In this document: positions 32,337-43,778 of the stretch, one piece after another | Position numbering within the stretch: position 1 is the stretch's first letter | How the letters are laid out: each line of letters starts with the position of its first letter | DNA from: Symbiodinium natans | Taxonomy: Eukaryota > Sar > Dinophyceae > Suessiales > Symbiodiniaceae | Assembly (NCBI GenBank): GCA_905221605.1 | Contig: CAJNDS010000045.1 | Span: forward strand, 1-64,000 | Direction of reading: 5' to 3' | Length of the DNA: 64,000 nucleotides | Position numbers and translations under genes: made by a program | The notes under the pieces: generated by a model | What the model was told of the DNA's origin: nothing | Seen by the model: only the letters and a program-made list of their open reading frames with translations | Databases searched by the model: none

Positions 32337-32748
32337 TGGTGTATATAAGGGTTATACTTGGAGCTCCTAAACTCTCTCAACCCTGAGCTCTAGCCCCCCC
32401 CCCCAAAACCCTAAACCCTGAATATTCGACCCTAAAGGATACTTGGAGCCCTCTTCTGTGCTTCTAGTCTTCAGCAAGGGACCCGGCTCCATGGGGCTAA
32501 AGATGCTGCAGTTGGAGCATACCTGATGGTGGCCAAAATGCCCTTAACACCCAAGGACCCTAGGCCCCAGAACTTCCAAAACACAACTAGAGTCTCGCAA
32601 TATTCCCTAGATCAGAATAAGTAGGACCCTTCATCTGACTCAAGCCATGTGTTGCAAGTTCTGGGACCATGAAACCCCGTGGTTTTTGGAGAACCGACCG
32701 AAATTCTCGTCTTTAAGCAAGGACTATGAGAGCCGCTCTCCTGTAGGG

Positions 32749-32802
32749 GATCTGAAGTATGGGCATGGTACTTATTACCCAATTAGAACTGTACTTCTAC
32801 CT
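32749..32802 (+). repeat. One arm of the GGTACTTATT element family
   Basis: CATGGTACTTATTACCCAAT followed by AGAACTGTACTTC matches the left arm at 16250-16290. No right arm is visible before the family 1 element that starts 45 bp on, so this is probably a truncated copy. Confidence 0.5.
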
Positions 32803-32846
32803 CTTAGGGGCTTGGGGGGTTTCTGTGTTCGGGCTTTTGGGGCTTA

Positions 32847-32966
32847 CAGGGTGGGGCCCCCTAGTTATAAGTAGAGTTATAAGGGCCCTAAATTGGGTTA
32901 TAAGGACCCTAAATTAGGTTATAAGTCCCTTAACTACAGTTAGTATAGTAAGGGGGCCCCACCCTG
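32847..32966 (+). mobile_element. MITE family 1 copy
   Basis: A 120-bp copy with both intact ends and TA on each side. Confidence 0.9.
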
Positions 32967-33119
32967 TAGGGTTCTTGGAGGGGTTTAGGGTTTAGGGGGT
33001 TCGGAACGCACTAAGTGTTCTTCAGGGCCCCCAAACCACAATCTTAAGGGGCATCCTGCGATCCGGACCACTCAGGAACTACTTCATGAAGAGGTTTTTT
33101 CGAAGTTCTCTAATTAACC

Positions 33120-36100
33120 CTAAACCCTAAACCCTAAACCCTAAACCCTAAACCCCTAAACCCCTAAACCCCTAAACCTCTAAACCTCTAAACCCCTAAC
33201 CCCTAAACCCTTAAACCCTAAAACCCCGAACCTCGAAGCGGCGAAGAGGATCATGTCGTTGGCTTGGCCGGCTTACCTCTACGCGATCCTGCCTCGAGTT
33301 TGTGGGATCCTGGCCTTGGGGAGGTTTAGGGTTTAGGGCTAGGGTTTAGGGTTTAGGGTTTAGGGTGTAGGGTTTAGGGTTTAGGGTTTAGGGTTTAGGG
33401 CTAGGGTTTAGGGTTGAGGCTTTAGGGTTAGGGCTTATCGGTTTGATTTTTGCATTGCTTCTTGGTTCCTAAACGGAAGAGCCAGTCACTGTAATGTTGG
33501 GGGGCCTGCATTTCCCAACAAGCACGGTTGCCAAATTGCCCTAAACCCTAAACCCCAAACCCTAAACCCTAAACCCTAAACGCTACATAGTATATACTTG
33601 GGCTTCAAATGGGTTCCCATACAGTAGCTTTAGGCCCTAAGTATATAAATACTATACCGGTACATGGACCCTTATAAGGTTAGTAGGTTGTAGCGTTTCT
33701 GAAGCCCGATACCCCAAGCGAGAAAATGTCTTCACCCTGAACCTCTAACCCACGCCATCCAAGACAAGGAGGTCCTTGCAGCATGCACGCCCCTAAACAA
33801 ACGGACAACTTGGGATAGGGTTTAGGGTGTAGGGTTTAGGGTTTACTGTAGGGTTTAGGGTTTAGGGTTGAGGGTTTAGGGTTTAGGGTTTAGGGTTTAG
33901 GGTTTAGGGTTTAGGGTTACAAGCCCGAAACCCCAAGCCACATGTAAGCCCTGAAACCCTGAACCCCGCGCGTGGACTGAGCCCTTTTGAGATGGATAGT
34001 CGGTTTTGCAAGCTGCAACCTGAAACCTAAACCCTAAACCCTAAACCCTAAACCCTGAACCCTGAACCCTAAACCCTAAACCCTAACCTTAGGGTTTAGG
34101 GTTTAAGGGGGATTCGAAGCGAGTTCGCGTCTTGGGCTTGGGTGACAGTTTAGGGTTTAGAGATGTTAGGCTTAGGGGCTAGGGTTTAGGGTTTAGGGTT
34201 TAGGGTTTTAGGTTTTGGGTTTAGGGTTTAGGGAGGTGAACGTGGTGACCTGCCCGTGCTGCAGAATCTAAGCTCAAGATTCTGGAAAGCTTTCCGAACC
34301 CACTGAGACATTGCAGAGGAGAATGACTGCCTCAGGCCCCGCACAGCACTTTGCGGGTTTAGGGTTTAGGGTTTAGGATTTAGGGTTTAGGGTTTAGGGT
34401 TTAGGGTTTAGGGAGTCCGTCTCAGGGGCTTTGCAAGGGTTAGGGTCCGAAACCCTACACCCTGAACCCTAAACTCACATGAGACCCTACACTCGAAAGC
34501 TTGACTCCGGAACTTCTACAAACTCAACACCCTAAGCCCCACAAGCCCTAAGCCAGTCCTGTACCATTCTATGAATTACCGAAACCAAACCCTACACCCT
34601 AAACCCCCAAACCCTAAACCCCTACGCCCGAAGCCCTAAACTGAAACATAAGTCTGTCTCTGTCCTCTAACCCTAGGTTCTAGGCCCGACAAACGAGGAC
34701 GCCCAAAACCCTAAACTCTAAATCCTAAACCCTAAACCCTAGACCCAACCCCCAAACGCTACACGTCAGTTTAGGACTTAGGGCCCTGGATTGTTTTCAT
34801 CAAGCTCCATGTCTCAAGCAAGCGCACCCATGGTTGTGTTCAGGTTTCTGGTCAGCCCCCCTCAACCTTAGTGTTCAGGGTTTAGGGTTTAGGGTTTAGG
34901 GTTAACCCCTAAACCCTAATCCCTGAACCCTAAACCCCCCATGAAGCCGGAGGTAGTTTGCTGCAGTCCTTGGCGGTGGAAGGCTGGGGAAGATTTGGGG
35001 ATTAGGGTTAGAGTTTAGGGGTTTAGGGGTTTAGGGTTTAGGGTTTAGGGTTTAGGGTTTAGGGTTTAGGGTTTAGGGTTTAGGGTTTAGGGTAGGCAAA
35101 GGCTTTGGTTGAGGCTTGAGGGTTGTGGCTCGTGGACTCCAGGGCTCCCTACGTTCCGTTAGCTGCTTAGAGTTCAGGGTTTAGGGTTTAGGGTTTAGGG
35201 TTCAGGGTTTAGGGTTCAGGGTTCAGGGTTTAGGGTTTAGGGTGCGGGAACTGCTAAAGAGTGATGATTTCAAACCTTGGGTCGGACCGTCGCAGGTCGC
35301 AGCTTCGAGTCGCAACCTTTAGGGCTTAGGATCCATAAACCCTAAGCCCTAAACCCTAAACCCTAAACCCCAAACCCTAAACCCTAAACCCTAAACCCTA
35401 AACCCTAAACCCTAAACCCTATCCCTGAACCCTAAACCTCCTTGCCCCCCTGGAAGCTTCCCAAGGGCCTTGGCAGCCTCCAATCAGGGTTTGGGAGGCT
35501 GTTTGGGGGTTAGGGTTTAGGGTTTAGGGTTTAGGGTTTGGGGTTTAGGGTTTAGGGTTTAGAGGCTTGGTTTGGGGTGTTTTGGTCGACGTCGGGACTA
35601 AGCTTTGGCTTTAGATTTGTAGCTGGGTTTAGGGTTTAGGGTTTAGGGTTTTGGGTTTAGGGTTTAGGGGTCTATCCGTTTTCTGCAGTGATCCGGTAGA
35701 ACCACTACTAAACCCTAAACCCTAGACTGATAAAGCCCTTAAGTTGTACTCGTACGGGTTCCGGGAAGTCTGCAGTGAGCGCCGCTCGAGGAAGTTCGCG
35801 AGCGTTCAGGATGATATTGCCGAGTTTGAGGGTTTAGGGCTTGCTGAGGGTTTAGGGTTCAAGGTTTAGGGTTTAGGGTTTAGGGCTAGGGGTTTAGGGT
35901 TTAGGGTGCAGGGTGTAGGGTGTCGGGTTTAGGGTTTAGGGTTTAGGGTTTCCAAACCTTTAGGGTCTAGGCAGGCTGGAACAGTTATTTCCTATCCCAG
36001 GTCGTAGCATTCTCTCCCACACGTAGGCCTTCAACATGTAAGATGTCGAGGCTGAAGCTCTGTCAATGTGAGCCAGAAAGCCAAGAACAGTTCTGCATTG

Positions 36101-37970
36101 TGCGTGCTGGCAAGGTCGTCCTGCAATGCACATGTATCCCTTTTCTTGGCTTAGGGGCCCTTAGCAACCTAATTCGTAATCCTAGCTAAAACAGGCCGTC
36201 TTTTTTCTGCAAGGGTTTTTGGGGATCCGAGTGAGAGACTAAACCCTAAACCCTATAATACTATACCCTAAACCCTAAACCCTAAACCCTAAACCCTAAA
36301 CCCTAAACCCTAAACCCTAAACCCTAAACCCGCAGGTTTCATGGCGCTGAAGGAGATGCCGCCTCCTTGCCGCGCGCAGCTTGCCTGCCCGGCCTGCCGT
36401 GTTTCAGAGACTTTCCTACACCCCAAGCACGAAATCTAAACTCACCTATAGTGAGCCCCTAAACCCTAAACCCTAAACCCTAAACCCCACCGCCTCCAAA
36501 GGCGTGGTGAGCTTCTGAGCCGAAGCTCCGCCAAACTAAACGAAAGTCCCCTTACCCTACCTAGAGTACTTCAAGCGTCTTGCAAAGGGGAACTTTAGGG
36601 TTTAGGGTTAAGGGTTTAGGGTTTAGAGTTCAAGGTTTAGGGTGTAGGGTTTATATAGGGTTTAGGGGTATATCTCCCCTTTCTAAGAGTACGCAGGTGG
36701 CACGAGGTACGTTAAGCCTACACTCGAAACCCTAAACCCTAAACCCTAAGCTCCAAACTCTAAACCCTGAACCCTAAACCCTAAACCCTAAACCCTAAAC
36801 CCGAAACCCTAAACCCTAAACCCTAAACCCATCCCCGGCGGGTCTCTGGCCGAGTCCCCCTGGTCTCGAGTTGGACCAGCTGTCGGGCGAATTCACGCCG
36901 CCCACCTCCCAGGCTGGTTTAAGGAATAGGGTTTAGGGTTTAGGGTTTGGGGTTTAGGGTGTAGGGTTTAGGGTTTAGGGTTTAGGGTTTAGGGTTTAGG
37001 GTTTAGGCTTCCTAAGCCCTAAGCCCTAAACCCTAAACCCCTTGTGGGTTGGTGAGGCTTCTGGCAGGCATACTTGCCCCCTCAACCCTCGGGACAGAGC
37101 CTGGTTCCGCATGCATGTACCGCAGTGAACTTGGTCCTCGTGAGTCTGCCAGCCCTAAACCCTAAACCCTAAACCCTAAACCCTAAACCCTAAACCCTAA
37201 ACCCTAAACCCTAAACCCTGGAAGCTATACCCTAAACTCTACATGTTGCTCGCCTGGCCGTAACCTCCTAACTACCTTCCATTAGACCCCAGGCAGCTAC
37301 AACTAGGGGCCCACTAGCTCCTGTTAAGAGTAGTTGTGGGATGTCTAGGTCTCGTTCTAAGTACGCAAATTTCCTGCCTAAAGACTCGATCGGCCACACG
37401 CAAGTTGTAAGGTTCTCAAGGGAGGGGGGGGTTATGGGGGGGTAGGTACGTACTTAGGGAACCTTAGAGGGAGCCTTAAGGTACTGGGGAGTATTAGGGG
37501 ACCTGGGGTTACAAACCCTATTAGAAAATGCAGCAAAGCAAATGCACAAGCAATGTGTAACAGCTCAACACCCCCAACCCCGAATCCCTCGCCCCTGAAC
37601 CCTAAAACCCACACACTTTGATTGGCCCGAGAGTCCCCCCCCCCCCACATCCCCATTCTCGACCCACAACCTAACTCCCAACCCTAAACCTTAAACCTTC
37701 AACCCAATCCCTAAACCCTAAACCCTAAACCCTAAACCCTCTGAACTGGAGGCCCGGAGGGTGCAGCCCCCACCCCCGCCTGTCCCATTTCTCTACCCAC
37801 ATCCACAACTCCCTCAAACCCTAAACCCTGCACCCTGAACCCTAAACCTAAAACCCTTATAAACCCTAAACTCCCTAAAACCTACATGGTTTAGGGTTTA
37901 GGGTTCCGTCCGAAGTCCTCGTCCTCACCGACGGCTAGCTGCTCGAGCCCAGCATTCTTCACAGCGACTG
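33120..37970. other. Telomere-type blocks with unique spacers, no gene seen
   Basis: About 30 blocks of both orientations (for example 33330-33415, 33880-33920, 35035-35095, 35335-35420, 36243-36330, 36720-36830, 36927-37008 and 37155-37215) separated by 100-350 bp. A G-then-C convergent junction lies at 34876-34920. The minus-strand frame at 37432-37656 has low-complexity ends and is not called. Confidence 0.75.
33584..33656. mobile_element. Inverted-repeat element, AGTATATACTTGGGC family, copy 1
   Basis: Ends TAGTATATACTTGGGC and CCTAAGTATATAAATACTA are imperfect complements. Shared landmarks with 38820-38896 are TACTTGGGC, GGGTT, CAGTAGC or TAGTAGC, and GGCC before the right arm. A GAACCCTT or GGACCCTT motif and GTAGGTTGTAGC follow both copies. 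Confidence 0.6.
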
Positions 37971-37974
37971 CTTC

Positions 37975-38045
37975 GGACTCTTGCCCTGTGGTTTTGAGGG
38001 GTTTAGGGTTTAGGGTTTAGGGACTCTTGCCCTGCGGTTTGGGAG
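37975..38045 (+). repeat. TTTAGGG block bracketed by a 24-25-bp direct repeat
   Basis: GGACTCTTGCCCTGTGGTTT (37975-37994) and GGACTCTTGCCCTGCGGTTT (38021-38040), each extending a few bases further, lie on either side of a block of about three TTTAGGG units. Only one internal mismatch separates the first 20 bases. The arrangement resembles a target-site duplication or a fill-in repair scar. Confidence 0.85.
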
Positions 38046-38499
38046 TTTACAGGGATTTGAGGTTTTAGGAATCAAGGTGGTTGTGGATTGGATTCGGGGC
38101 TTAGAGTTAGGGTTTGGAGCCCAAGGCCGACGAATAAGGCGACTGCAAAAGGTTTAGGGTTTATGGTTTAGGGTTTGGGGTTTGGGGTTTGGGGTTTAGG
38201 GTTTAGGGACAGTACATGGTCCTTCTGAGGGCTGAGGACTCTCGAGAGCTCCATACGATGCCAAGCTTGTGGGTCCTTTCGGGCCCAAGGAGCAGGATGG
38301 GGGATCCCAAACCCTAAACCTAAACCCCAAACCCTAAACCCTAAACCCCAAACCCTAAACCCTAAATCCTTGAAGGGGTTCTTACTATTTAGAGCTTCGC
38401 AAACCGGCAACAGAGCGCCTGAGAGCCCAGGACAAGCTGCAGCTGCACAAGGACCGTGGGCAGTGCTTAACGCCTTGAAGGTTAAAGGGTTTAGGGTTC

Positions 38500-38700
38500 A
38501 GGGTTAGGGTTTCGGGTTTAGGGTTTGGGGTTGGGGGTTTATAGGGTTTATAGGGGTTTTATCGGGTTTATAGGGTTTATGGTGTTTTATGCGGTTTATA
38601 GGGCTTTATAGGGTGTATAGTGCTTACAGGGTTGATAGATCTTTAGGGCGTTATAGGGTTTGGAGGGGTTTAGAGTGTAGGGTTTAGGGTTTAGGGTTGA
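38500..38700 (+). repeat. Degenerate GTTTATAGG nonamer block
   Basis: About 15 degenerate units related to GGTTTATAG or GGTTTATCG over about 130 bp, with ordinary TTTAGGG at both ends. A shorter version is at 20160-20215. Confidence 0.7.
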
Positions 38701-38819
38701 AGGCAATTGCATGCACCTTCCCCTCGGCGGACAAGATGGTTTATGAGAGGTCCATTACAGTTATCATAGAGGTGAACTGCAGGGCAGCTTTTCACTAAGG
38801 GTTTAGTGTTTAGGGTTTA

Positions 38820-38896
38820 AAGTATACTTGGGCCTTAAAAGGGGTTGCATTCAAGGGGGTTGCAATATAGTAGCCTTCGGCCAAAGTGTATACTAC
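38820..38896. mobile_element. Inverted-repeat element, AGTATATACTTGGGC family, copy 2
   Basis: Left AGTATACTTGGGCC and right GGCCAAAGTGTATACTAC are imperfect complements. The internal order matches 33584-33656, and both are followed by GTAGGTTGTAGC. Confidence 0.6.
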
Positions 38897-39636
38897 ATAG
38901 GCATGAACCCTTCGGGATAGTTGTAGGTTGTAGCCTTATTCGGGTACTTCCATAGCGGTACTTGTTGCTGCCCATGGACAATCCAAAGTATGCGTCCATG
39001 GGAATGTAGTAATTGGAGGGCATGTGATCCTGATTGTAGGGTTCTATTTCTGGGGTTTTGGAAACTTGGCTAGGGTGTTCCTAGGCCAAGGGAGACGTTC
39101 CCTTGAACCCTATACCCTAAACCCCAAACCCCAAACCCCCAACCTTAAACCCCAAACCCCCAACCCTAAACCCCAAACCCAAAACCCCAAACCTCAACAG
39201 AGGCGCGCCAGTGCCATCCGTGCGTGGCCTATGCATTCAAGGCAGCGGGCTGCTTTAAAGGCGCCGTCAGGCAGCAGAAGTTTTAGGGTTTAGGGTTTAG
39301 GGTTTAGGGTTTAGGGTTTAGGGTTTAGGGTTCAGGGGGTGGTTGGGGGTCTTTGGGGTTTATTGTTTCGGTGTCCATTCAGGAGAGATTATAGCAAGAA
39401 AACCCTACTTCCCATAGTAGCGACTAAGGCCCCCCCCCAACTGTCTGGTTGAGGTCTGCGCTATCTTTGGGACTCACAGGACCAGCCCCACACCCAAAAG
39501 CCTGCACACTCAACCCCAAAACCCCTACACCCTCAACCTTAAACCCTAAACCACTAAACCCCTACAAACCCTAAACCCCACACCCGGTACACCAAGGAAT
39601 GGCCAGCAGTACCCTTAGTTCCTTTTTTTACCCACC

Positions 39637-39658
39637 CTCGGTGTGGGGTTGTTAGATT
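39637..39658 (+). repeat. Dispersed 22-bp sequence, copy 1
   Basis: CCCTCGGTGTGGGGTTGTTA, plus GA, occurs here and again at 44032-44053, with no obvious similarity outside. It may be the end of an unrecognised element. Confidence 0.5.
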
Positions 39659-39714
39659 TTAAACTCAACTCTTTCCTCGCCCGGAACTCTTCTGCTCGCC
39701 CGGTCTACTCCTCG

Positions 39715-39960
39715 CTCATCCCTGGAGTGCCCAACCCAAAGTGTCCCTGGAGTGCCCAACTCTAGAGTGTGCCTGGAGTGCCCACTGGAGTGTCCCCGGA
39801 GTTCCAGCCCCCGAGTCTGCCTGGAGTGCCCAACCGGAGTGCCCAGCCCCAGAGTCTCCCTGACGTCTCCCTGCCGCCCGGGCCCGGGTGTGGGAGTGCT
39901 GATCAGAGTTTCGCTGGCCCGGGAGTGCCCCAACCCCAGAGTATCTCTACCCAGAGAAGG
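39715..39960 (+). repeat. Degenerate CTGGAGTGCCCAACC repeat
   Basis: At least ten degenerate units around TGGAGTGCCCAAC and CAGAGT or GGAGTGTCC over about 245 bp. Frames stay open on both strands (a minus-strand frame reads GHSR repeatedly; plus frames are proline-rich), but composition is dominated by the repeat. A real repetitive protein segment cannot be excluded. Confidence 0.7.
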
Positions 39961-40207
39961 TGGGCATGTTCGATGTATAACAATTCGTTTTGCTAATGTG
40001 CTTAGCGGTCCGAGGCCAAAGTTTCAGGGTTTAGGGTGTAGGATTTAGGGTTCAGGGGTTTAGGGGTAGACTTAGGGGTTTAGGGATTTAGGGTTTAGGG
40101 GCCTAGGGTTAAGGGGTTTAGGTTTGGGGTTTGCGACCACTTGGGTTGCCGGCTTCCATTGCTTTGTGCCCATGCCAAGCCTCAACCCAATAACCCTGCA
40201 ACCACAT

Positions 40208-40320
40208 CTAGGATGCCCAGTCGTGCCCTTATTCCCTTTTTGGGGGCTCTAGGTTCCCCTATAAACCCCTTTAGGCAAAAACGGGCACCCTTTTTAATCC
40301 TAGGTTACTGGGCAACCTCA
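40208..40320 (+). mobile_element. MITE family 2 copy
   Basis: CTAGGATGCCCAGT to TAGGTTACTGGGCAACCT, with the full set of internal landmarks and few changes from 52234-52346. No clear target duplication is visible. Confidence 0.85.
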
Positions 40321-40493
40321 TAGCCCTAAACCCTACGACCCTGTAACCCTATGACCCTGTGACCCGAAGCCCTAAGCCCTATAGACCCTCTGTTTAGAGT
40401 TTGTGGCTTAGGGTTGAACCCTGTGAACCCGAAGCCCTTCAGTCCTGGAGGCCGGTTACACCGCGTACCTTGTGCCAGTCCAGCGCCCTAAAC

Positions 40494-40911
40494 CCTAAAC
40501 CCCAAACCCTAAACCCCCTAAACCCCCCAAACCCTAAACCCCCTAAACCCCCGAAACCCCCTAAACCCCCTAAACCCCCCTAAACCCCCTAAACCCCCTA
40601 AATTCCCCCCCCCTAAACCCCTAAACCCCCTAAACCCCCTGAACCCCCTAAACCCCCCTAAAATAAACCCCCTAAACCCCCTAAACCCCCTAAACCCCCT
40701 AAACCCCCTAAACCCCCTAAACCCCCTAAACCCCCTAAACCCCCTAAACCCCCTAAACCCCCTAAACCCCCTAAACCCCTAAACCCCCTAAACCCCCTAA
40801 AACCCCTAAACCCCCTAAACCCCCTAAGCCCCCTAAACCCCCTAAACCCCCTAAACCCCCTAAACCCCCTAAACCCCCTAAACCCCCTAAACCCCCTAAA
40901 CCCTAAACCCT
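40494..40911 (-). repeat. (CCCCCTAAA)n nonamer array
   Basis: About 45 units over 415 bp, mostly the 9-mer CCCCCTAAA, starting and ending with a few CCCTAAA units. It is among the longest single-variant blocks of telomere type in the window. Confidence 0.96.
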
Positions 40912-41017
40912 ACCGGTAGCAAAGCTCGCAGCCCAGGATGCCTGCACACATTGCCACTTGTGCACGGCCTCCGAAGCGAAAGTCCGCAGGAGCCAGCTGC
41001 TTCTCGGCCCTTTTGGT

Positions 41018-41166
41018 GTAGGGTGTAGGGGTTCAGGGTTCAGGGTTCAGGGTTCAGGGTTCAGGGTTCAGGGTTCAGGGTTCAGGGTTCAGGGTTTAGG
41101 GTTTAGGGTCTAGGGTTTAGGGTTTAGGGTTTAGGGTCTAGGGTCTAGGGTCTAGGGTTTAGGGTT
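41018..41166 (+). repeat. (GGGTTCA)n, TTTAGGG and TCTAGGG block
   Basis: About nine GGGTTCA units, then TTTAGGG, then a cluster of TCTAGGG, then TTTAGGG again. Variants are grouped rather than mixed. Confidence 0.93.
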
Positions 41167-41189
41167 TAACCCTGTCAGATACAATGGGG

Positions 41190-41415
41190 ATCACCACCAT
41201 CACCATCACCATCATCTCGATCAGGGTTTAGGGTTTAGGGTTTAGGGTTTAGGGTTTAGGGTTTAGGGTTTAGGGTTTAGGGCCAGGGTTTAGGGTTTAG
41301 GGTTTAGGGTTTAGGGTTTAGGGTTTAGGGTTTAGGGTTTAGGGTTTAGGGTTTAGGGTTTAGGGTTTAGGCGTACCATCATCACCCACATCACCATTAC
41401 CACCACCATCATGGC
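41190..41415 (+). repeat. CAY trinucleotide repeat split by a 150-bp TTTAGGG block
   Basis: ATCACCACCATCACCATCAC (from 41190) leads to CATCATCTCGATCAG; then about 21 TTTAGGG units (41223-41371, with one GGCCAGGG break) intervene; then ACCATCATCACCC and CACCACCATCATGG continue (41375-41413). The two halves are the same kind of repeat, so the block appears to have been inserted in, or grown within, one microsatellite. Confidence 0.85.
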
Positions 41416-41907
41416 AGTCAGCAAGGTGCTAAGTCCCTAAACCGAAGCCCTAAACCCTTGACCCTACACCCCAAACCCCAACCCCCAAGCCCTAAACCCT
41501 AAACCCTAAACCCCAAACCCCAAACCCCCAAACCCTGTAAGCCCCAAACCTTTAAGCCCTAAGCCCCAAACCCTAAACCCCCAAGTTCCTCCTCCTGCAC
41601 CCTACCCGATCGCCCGACACCACCCGAGGCAGGCAGAAGCACGACGCAAGAAAAAGCACCGGGCCGACAGTGCGGCACTCTGTTCAGGGCTTCGGGCTTT
41701 ATAGGGTTCAGGGGTTCAGGGGTTTAGGGAGTTTAGGGAGTTTAGGGAGTTTAGAGAGCTTAGGGAGCTTCGGGAGCTTAGGGAGCTTAGGGATCTTGGG
41801 GAGTTTAGGGAAAGGGTTCAGGAGAATGTTGCCATGATGCTCTTGCATGCTTTGGCCTGCTTCCCCCTGCGCGGATCGTCTTTGCGCAATCCTCTCTTGC
41901 CAGTCCA

Positions 41908-42007
41908 GTTGAGCAGTAGAGTAGGTAACCTTTGACCTTTTTGGGGCAATAGAATCCCCTTGTAATCCTAAAGGTTAACCTTTCGTTCCCCTAGGTTACT
42001 GGACAAC
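41908..42007 (+). mobile_element. MITE family 2b copy (GGTTAACC type)
   Basis: About 100 bp: GTTGAGCAGTA at left, GGTAACCTTTGACCTTTTTG, then AAAGGTTAACCTTT, CCCCTAGGTTACTGGACAAC at right. Two further copies are at 46329-46429 and 46942-47043. It shares the CCTAGGTTACTGG end with family 2 but has a different interior. Confidence 0.72.
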
Positions 42008-42187
42008 AAAGTTTTAGCGTGACAAGAGAGTTTTCTCTGCCAAGTTTGCGGACGGCCTTGCGTCGCAAAAGCCCTATCCACGCAGTCAAATTTGTACGCG
42101 CCCACCCATCTCTCAGGGTCTAGATACCAATGTAAAAACTATTTGGACCCTAAAGAGGTCCCAAAGAGTAGCTTTGGGGCCCCCTAA

Positions 42188-42366
42188 ACCCTGACCCCTA
42201 AACCCTAAACCCTAAACCCTAAACCCTAAACCCTAAACCCTAAACCCTAAACCCTAAACCCTAAACCCTAAGCCCTAAGCCCTAAGCCCTAAGCCCTAAG
42301 CCCTAAGCCCTAAGCCCTAAGCCCTAAGCCCTAAGCCCTAAGCCCTAAGCCCTAAGCCCTAAGCCC
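42188..42366 (-). repeat. CCCTAAA then CCCTAAG block
   Basis: About 11 CCCTAAA units followed by about 14 CCCTAAG units, with a single abrupt switch. Confidence 0.96.
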
Positions 42367-42369
42367 AAG

Positions 42370-43330
42370 TACATACGAGTTGTGGTTATATGGACCCTTC
42401 GGATATGGCCTGCAAGCAGCATGCTAACCAGGGCTTCAACTCAAGGGTCCAAGCTTTCCCAGACACTGAGGGGGTTTGGGGTTTAGGGTTTAGGGTTTAG
42501 GGTAAGACAGCCAAAGCGCCTGCCTCGACAGCCCCCGACAATAAAGTCCGAAAGATCCAACTTTGATCAAGCTCTAAGACCCTATAGGGTTAAAGGTTTA
42601 GGGTTTAGGGTTTAGTTCGGGTTTAGGGTTTCCGGGTTTCGGGTTCAGGCCTTAAGAATCAATAGAAGCAAGCTTCTTCTCCCGGCACTTGAAGAATCCT
42701 TCAGCCCGTGAACCAGCACCCTAAGCCCTAAACCCTCAACCCCAAACCCCGAACCCTAAGTACGACTAAAAAGTCGCTGCAGTTTCGGGTTTAGGCCCTC
42801 AACCCTCAACCCTAAACCCTCAAACCTGAACCCTAAACCCTAAACCCCAAACCCCAAACCCTAAACCCTAAACAGGTTTCTAGGGCCTGTCGGTCTTAAG
42901 GTTTAAGGTTCAGTTCGTGAGGTGTCAACGACTTTCACCTGGGCTGCGGGCTTTAGGGGTTACACTTTTTACTGTAGGGGCTTTGGATTTTACAGCTTGG
43001 CTTGACTTAGTCCAAAACCCCCCCAAAGCGCAACTGCCCTACTTAACTGCTGGGACAGAAGTATCCTGACAGCCCTTACAGTTGCACATGTTGGGCCAAA
43101 TATGTACCCCACATAACTCTCATCCCACTCCTAAACCCTAAACCCTAAACCCTGAACCCTGAGCCCTGAACCCTAAACCCTAAAACCCTAAACCGACTAG
43201 GATCTTTTCGGGCCCATTTGTTGACTTCTGAGGTACGGACTTGAAACTTAACCGAACCCTACAAGCAGTCAAAGCCCTAAACCAGCCAACAGAAGCCCTG
43301 AGCCCTGAACTCCTTCTACCTGAACGCTAA
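42370..43330. other. Spacers with short telomere-type blocks
   Basis: Short blocks lie at 42478-42503, 42598-42640, 42800-42875 and 43130-43195 between unique spacers of 100-280 bp. No open frame or RNA signal stands out. Confidence 0.65.
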
Positions 43331-43339
43331 ACCCTAAAG

Positions 43340-43720
43340 CCCTGAACCCCTAAACCCCTAAACCCCTAAACCCCTAAACCCCTAAACCCCTAAACCCCTA
43401 AACCCCTAAACCCCTAAACCCCTAAACCCCTAAACCCCTAAACCCCTAAACCCCTAAACCCCTAAACCCCTAAACCCCTAAACCCCTAAACTCCTAAACT
43501 CCTAAACTCCTAAACCCTAAACCCTAAATGCTTAAACCCTCAACCTCTAAACCTCGAAACCCTAACCCCTAAACCCCTAAACCTCTAAACCCCGAAACCT
43601 AAACCCCTTAACCGTCTAAACTCCTAAACTCCTATACCCTAAACCCTGAACCCCTAAACCCTAAACCCCGAAACCGTAAACCCTAAACCCCTAAACCCTA
43701 AACCCTCAACCCCCAACCCT
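43340..43720 (-). repeat. (CCCCTAAA)n octamer array and degenerate tail
   Basis: About 19 clean CCCCTAAA units (43346-43495), then CTCCTAAA, CCCTAAA, CTCTAAA and CCCGAAA forms to about 43720. Confidence 0.95.
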
Positions 43721-43765
43721 GAACCCCAGGTATCGAGGTGACTGCGGCTCAGATCCGGAGCGGCC

Positions 43766-43778
43766 AGCCATTTTGGCT
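43766..43778 (+). other. 13-base motif matching the core of the dinoflagellate spliced leader
   Basis: AGCCATTTTGGCT is identical to an internal 13-base stretch of the conserved dinoflagellate spliced-leader exon, as I remember it. Bases on either side do not continue the match, and the stretch is itself a small inverted repeat (AGCCA and TGGCT). It is not a spliced-leader gene; recorded because it bears on what organism this is. Confidence 0.25.

Noticed and set aside
32647-32874. 75-codon open frame
   Set aside because: Its second half is the arm of one dispersed element and the end of a family 1 MITE.
39652-40048. Open frames of 75-98 codons on both strands with GHSR or proline-rich peptides
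   Set aside because: The sequence is a degenerate short tandem repeat and several frames are open at once. I list it as a repeat, not a gene.
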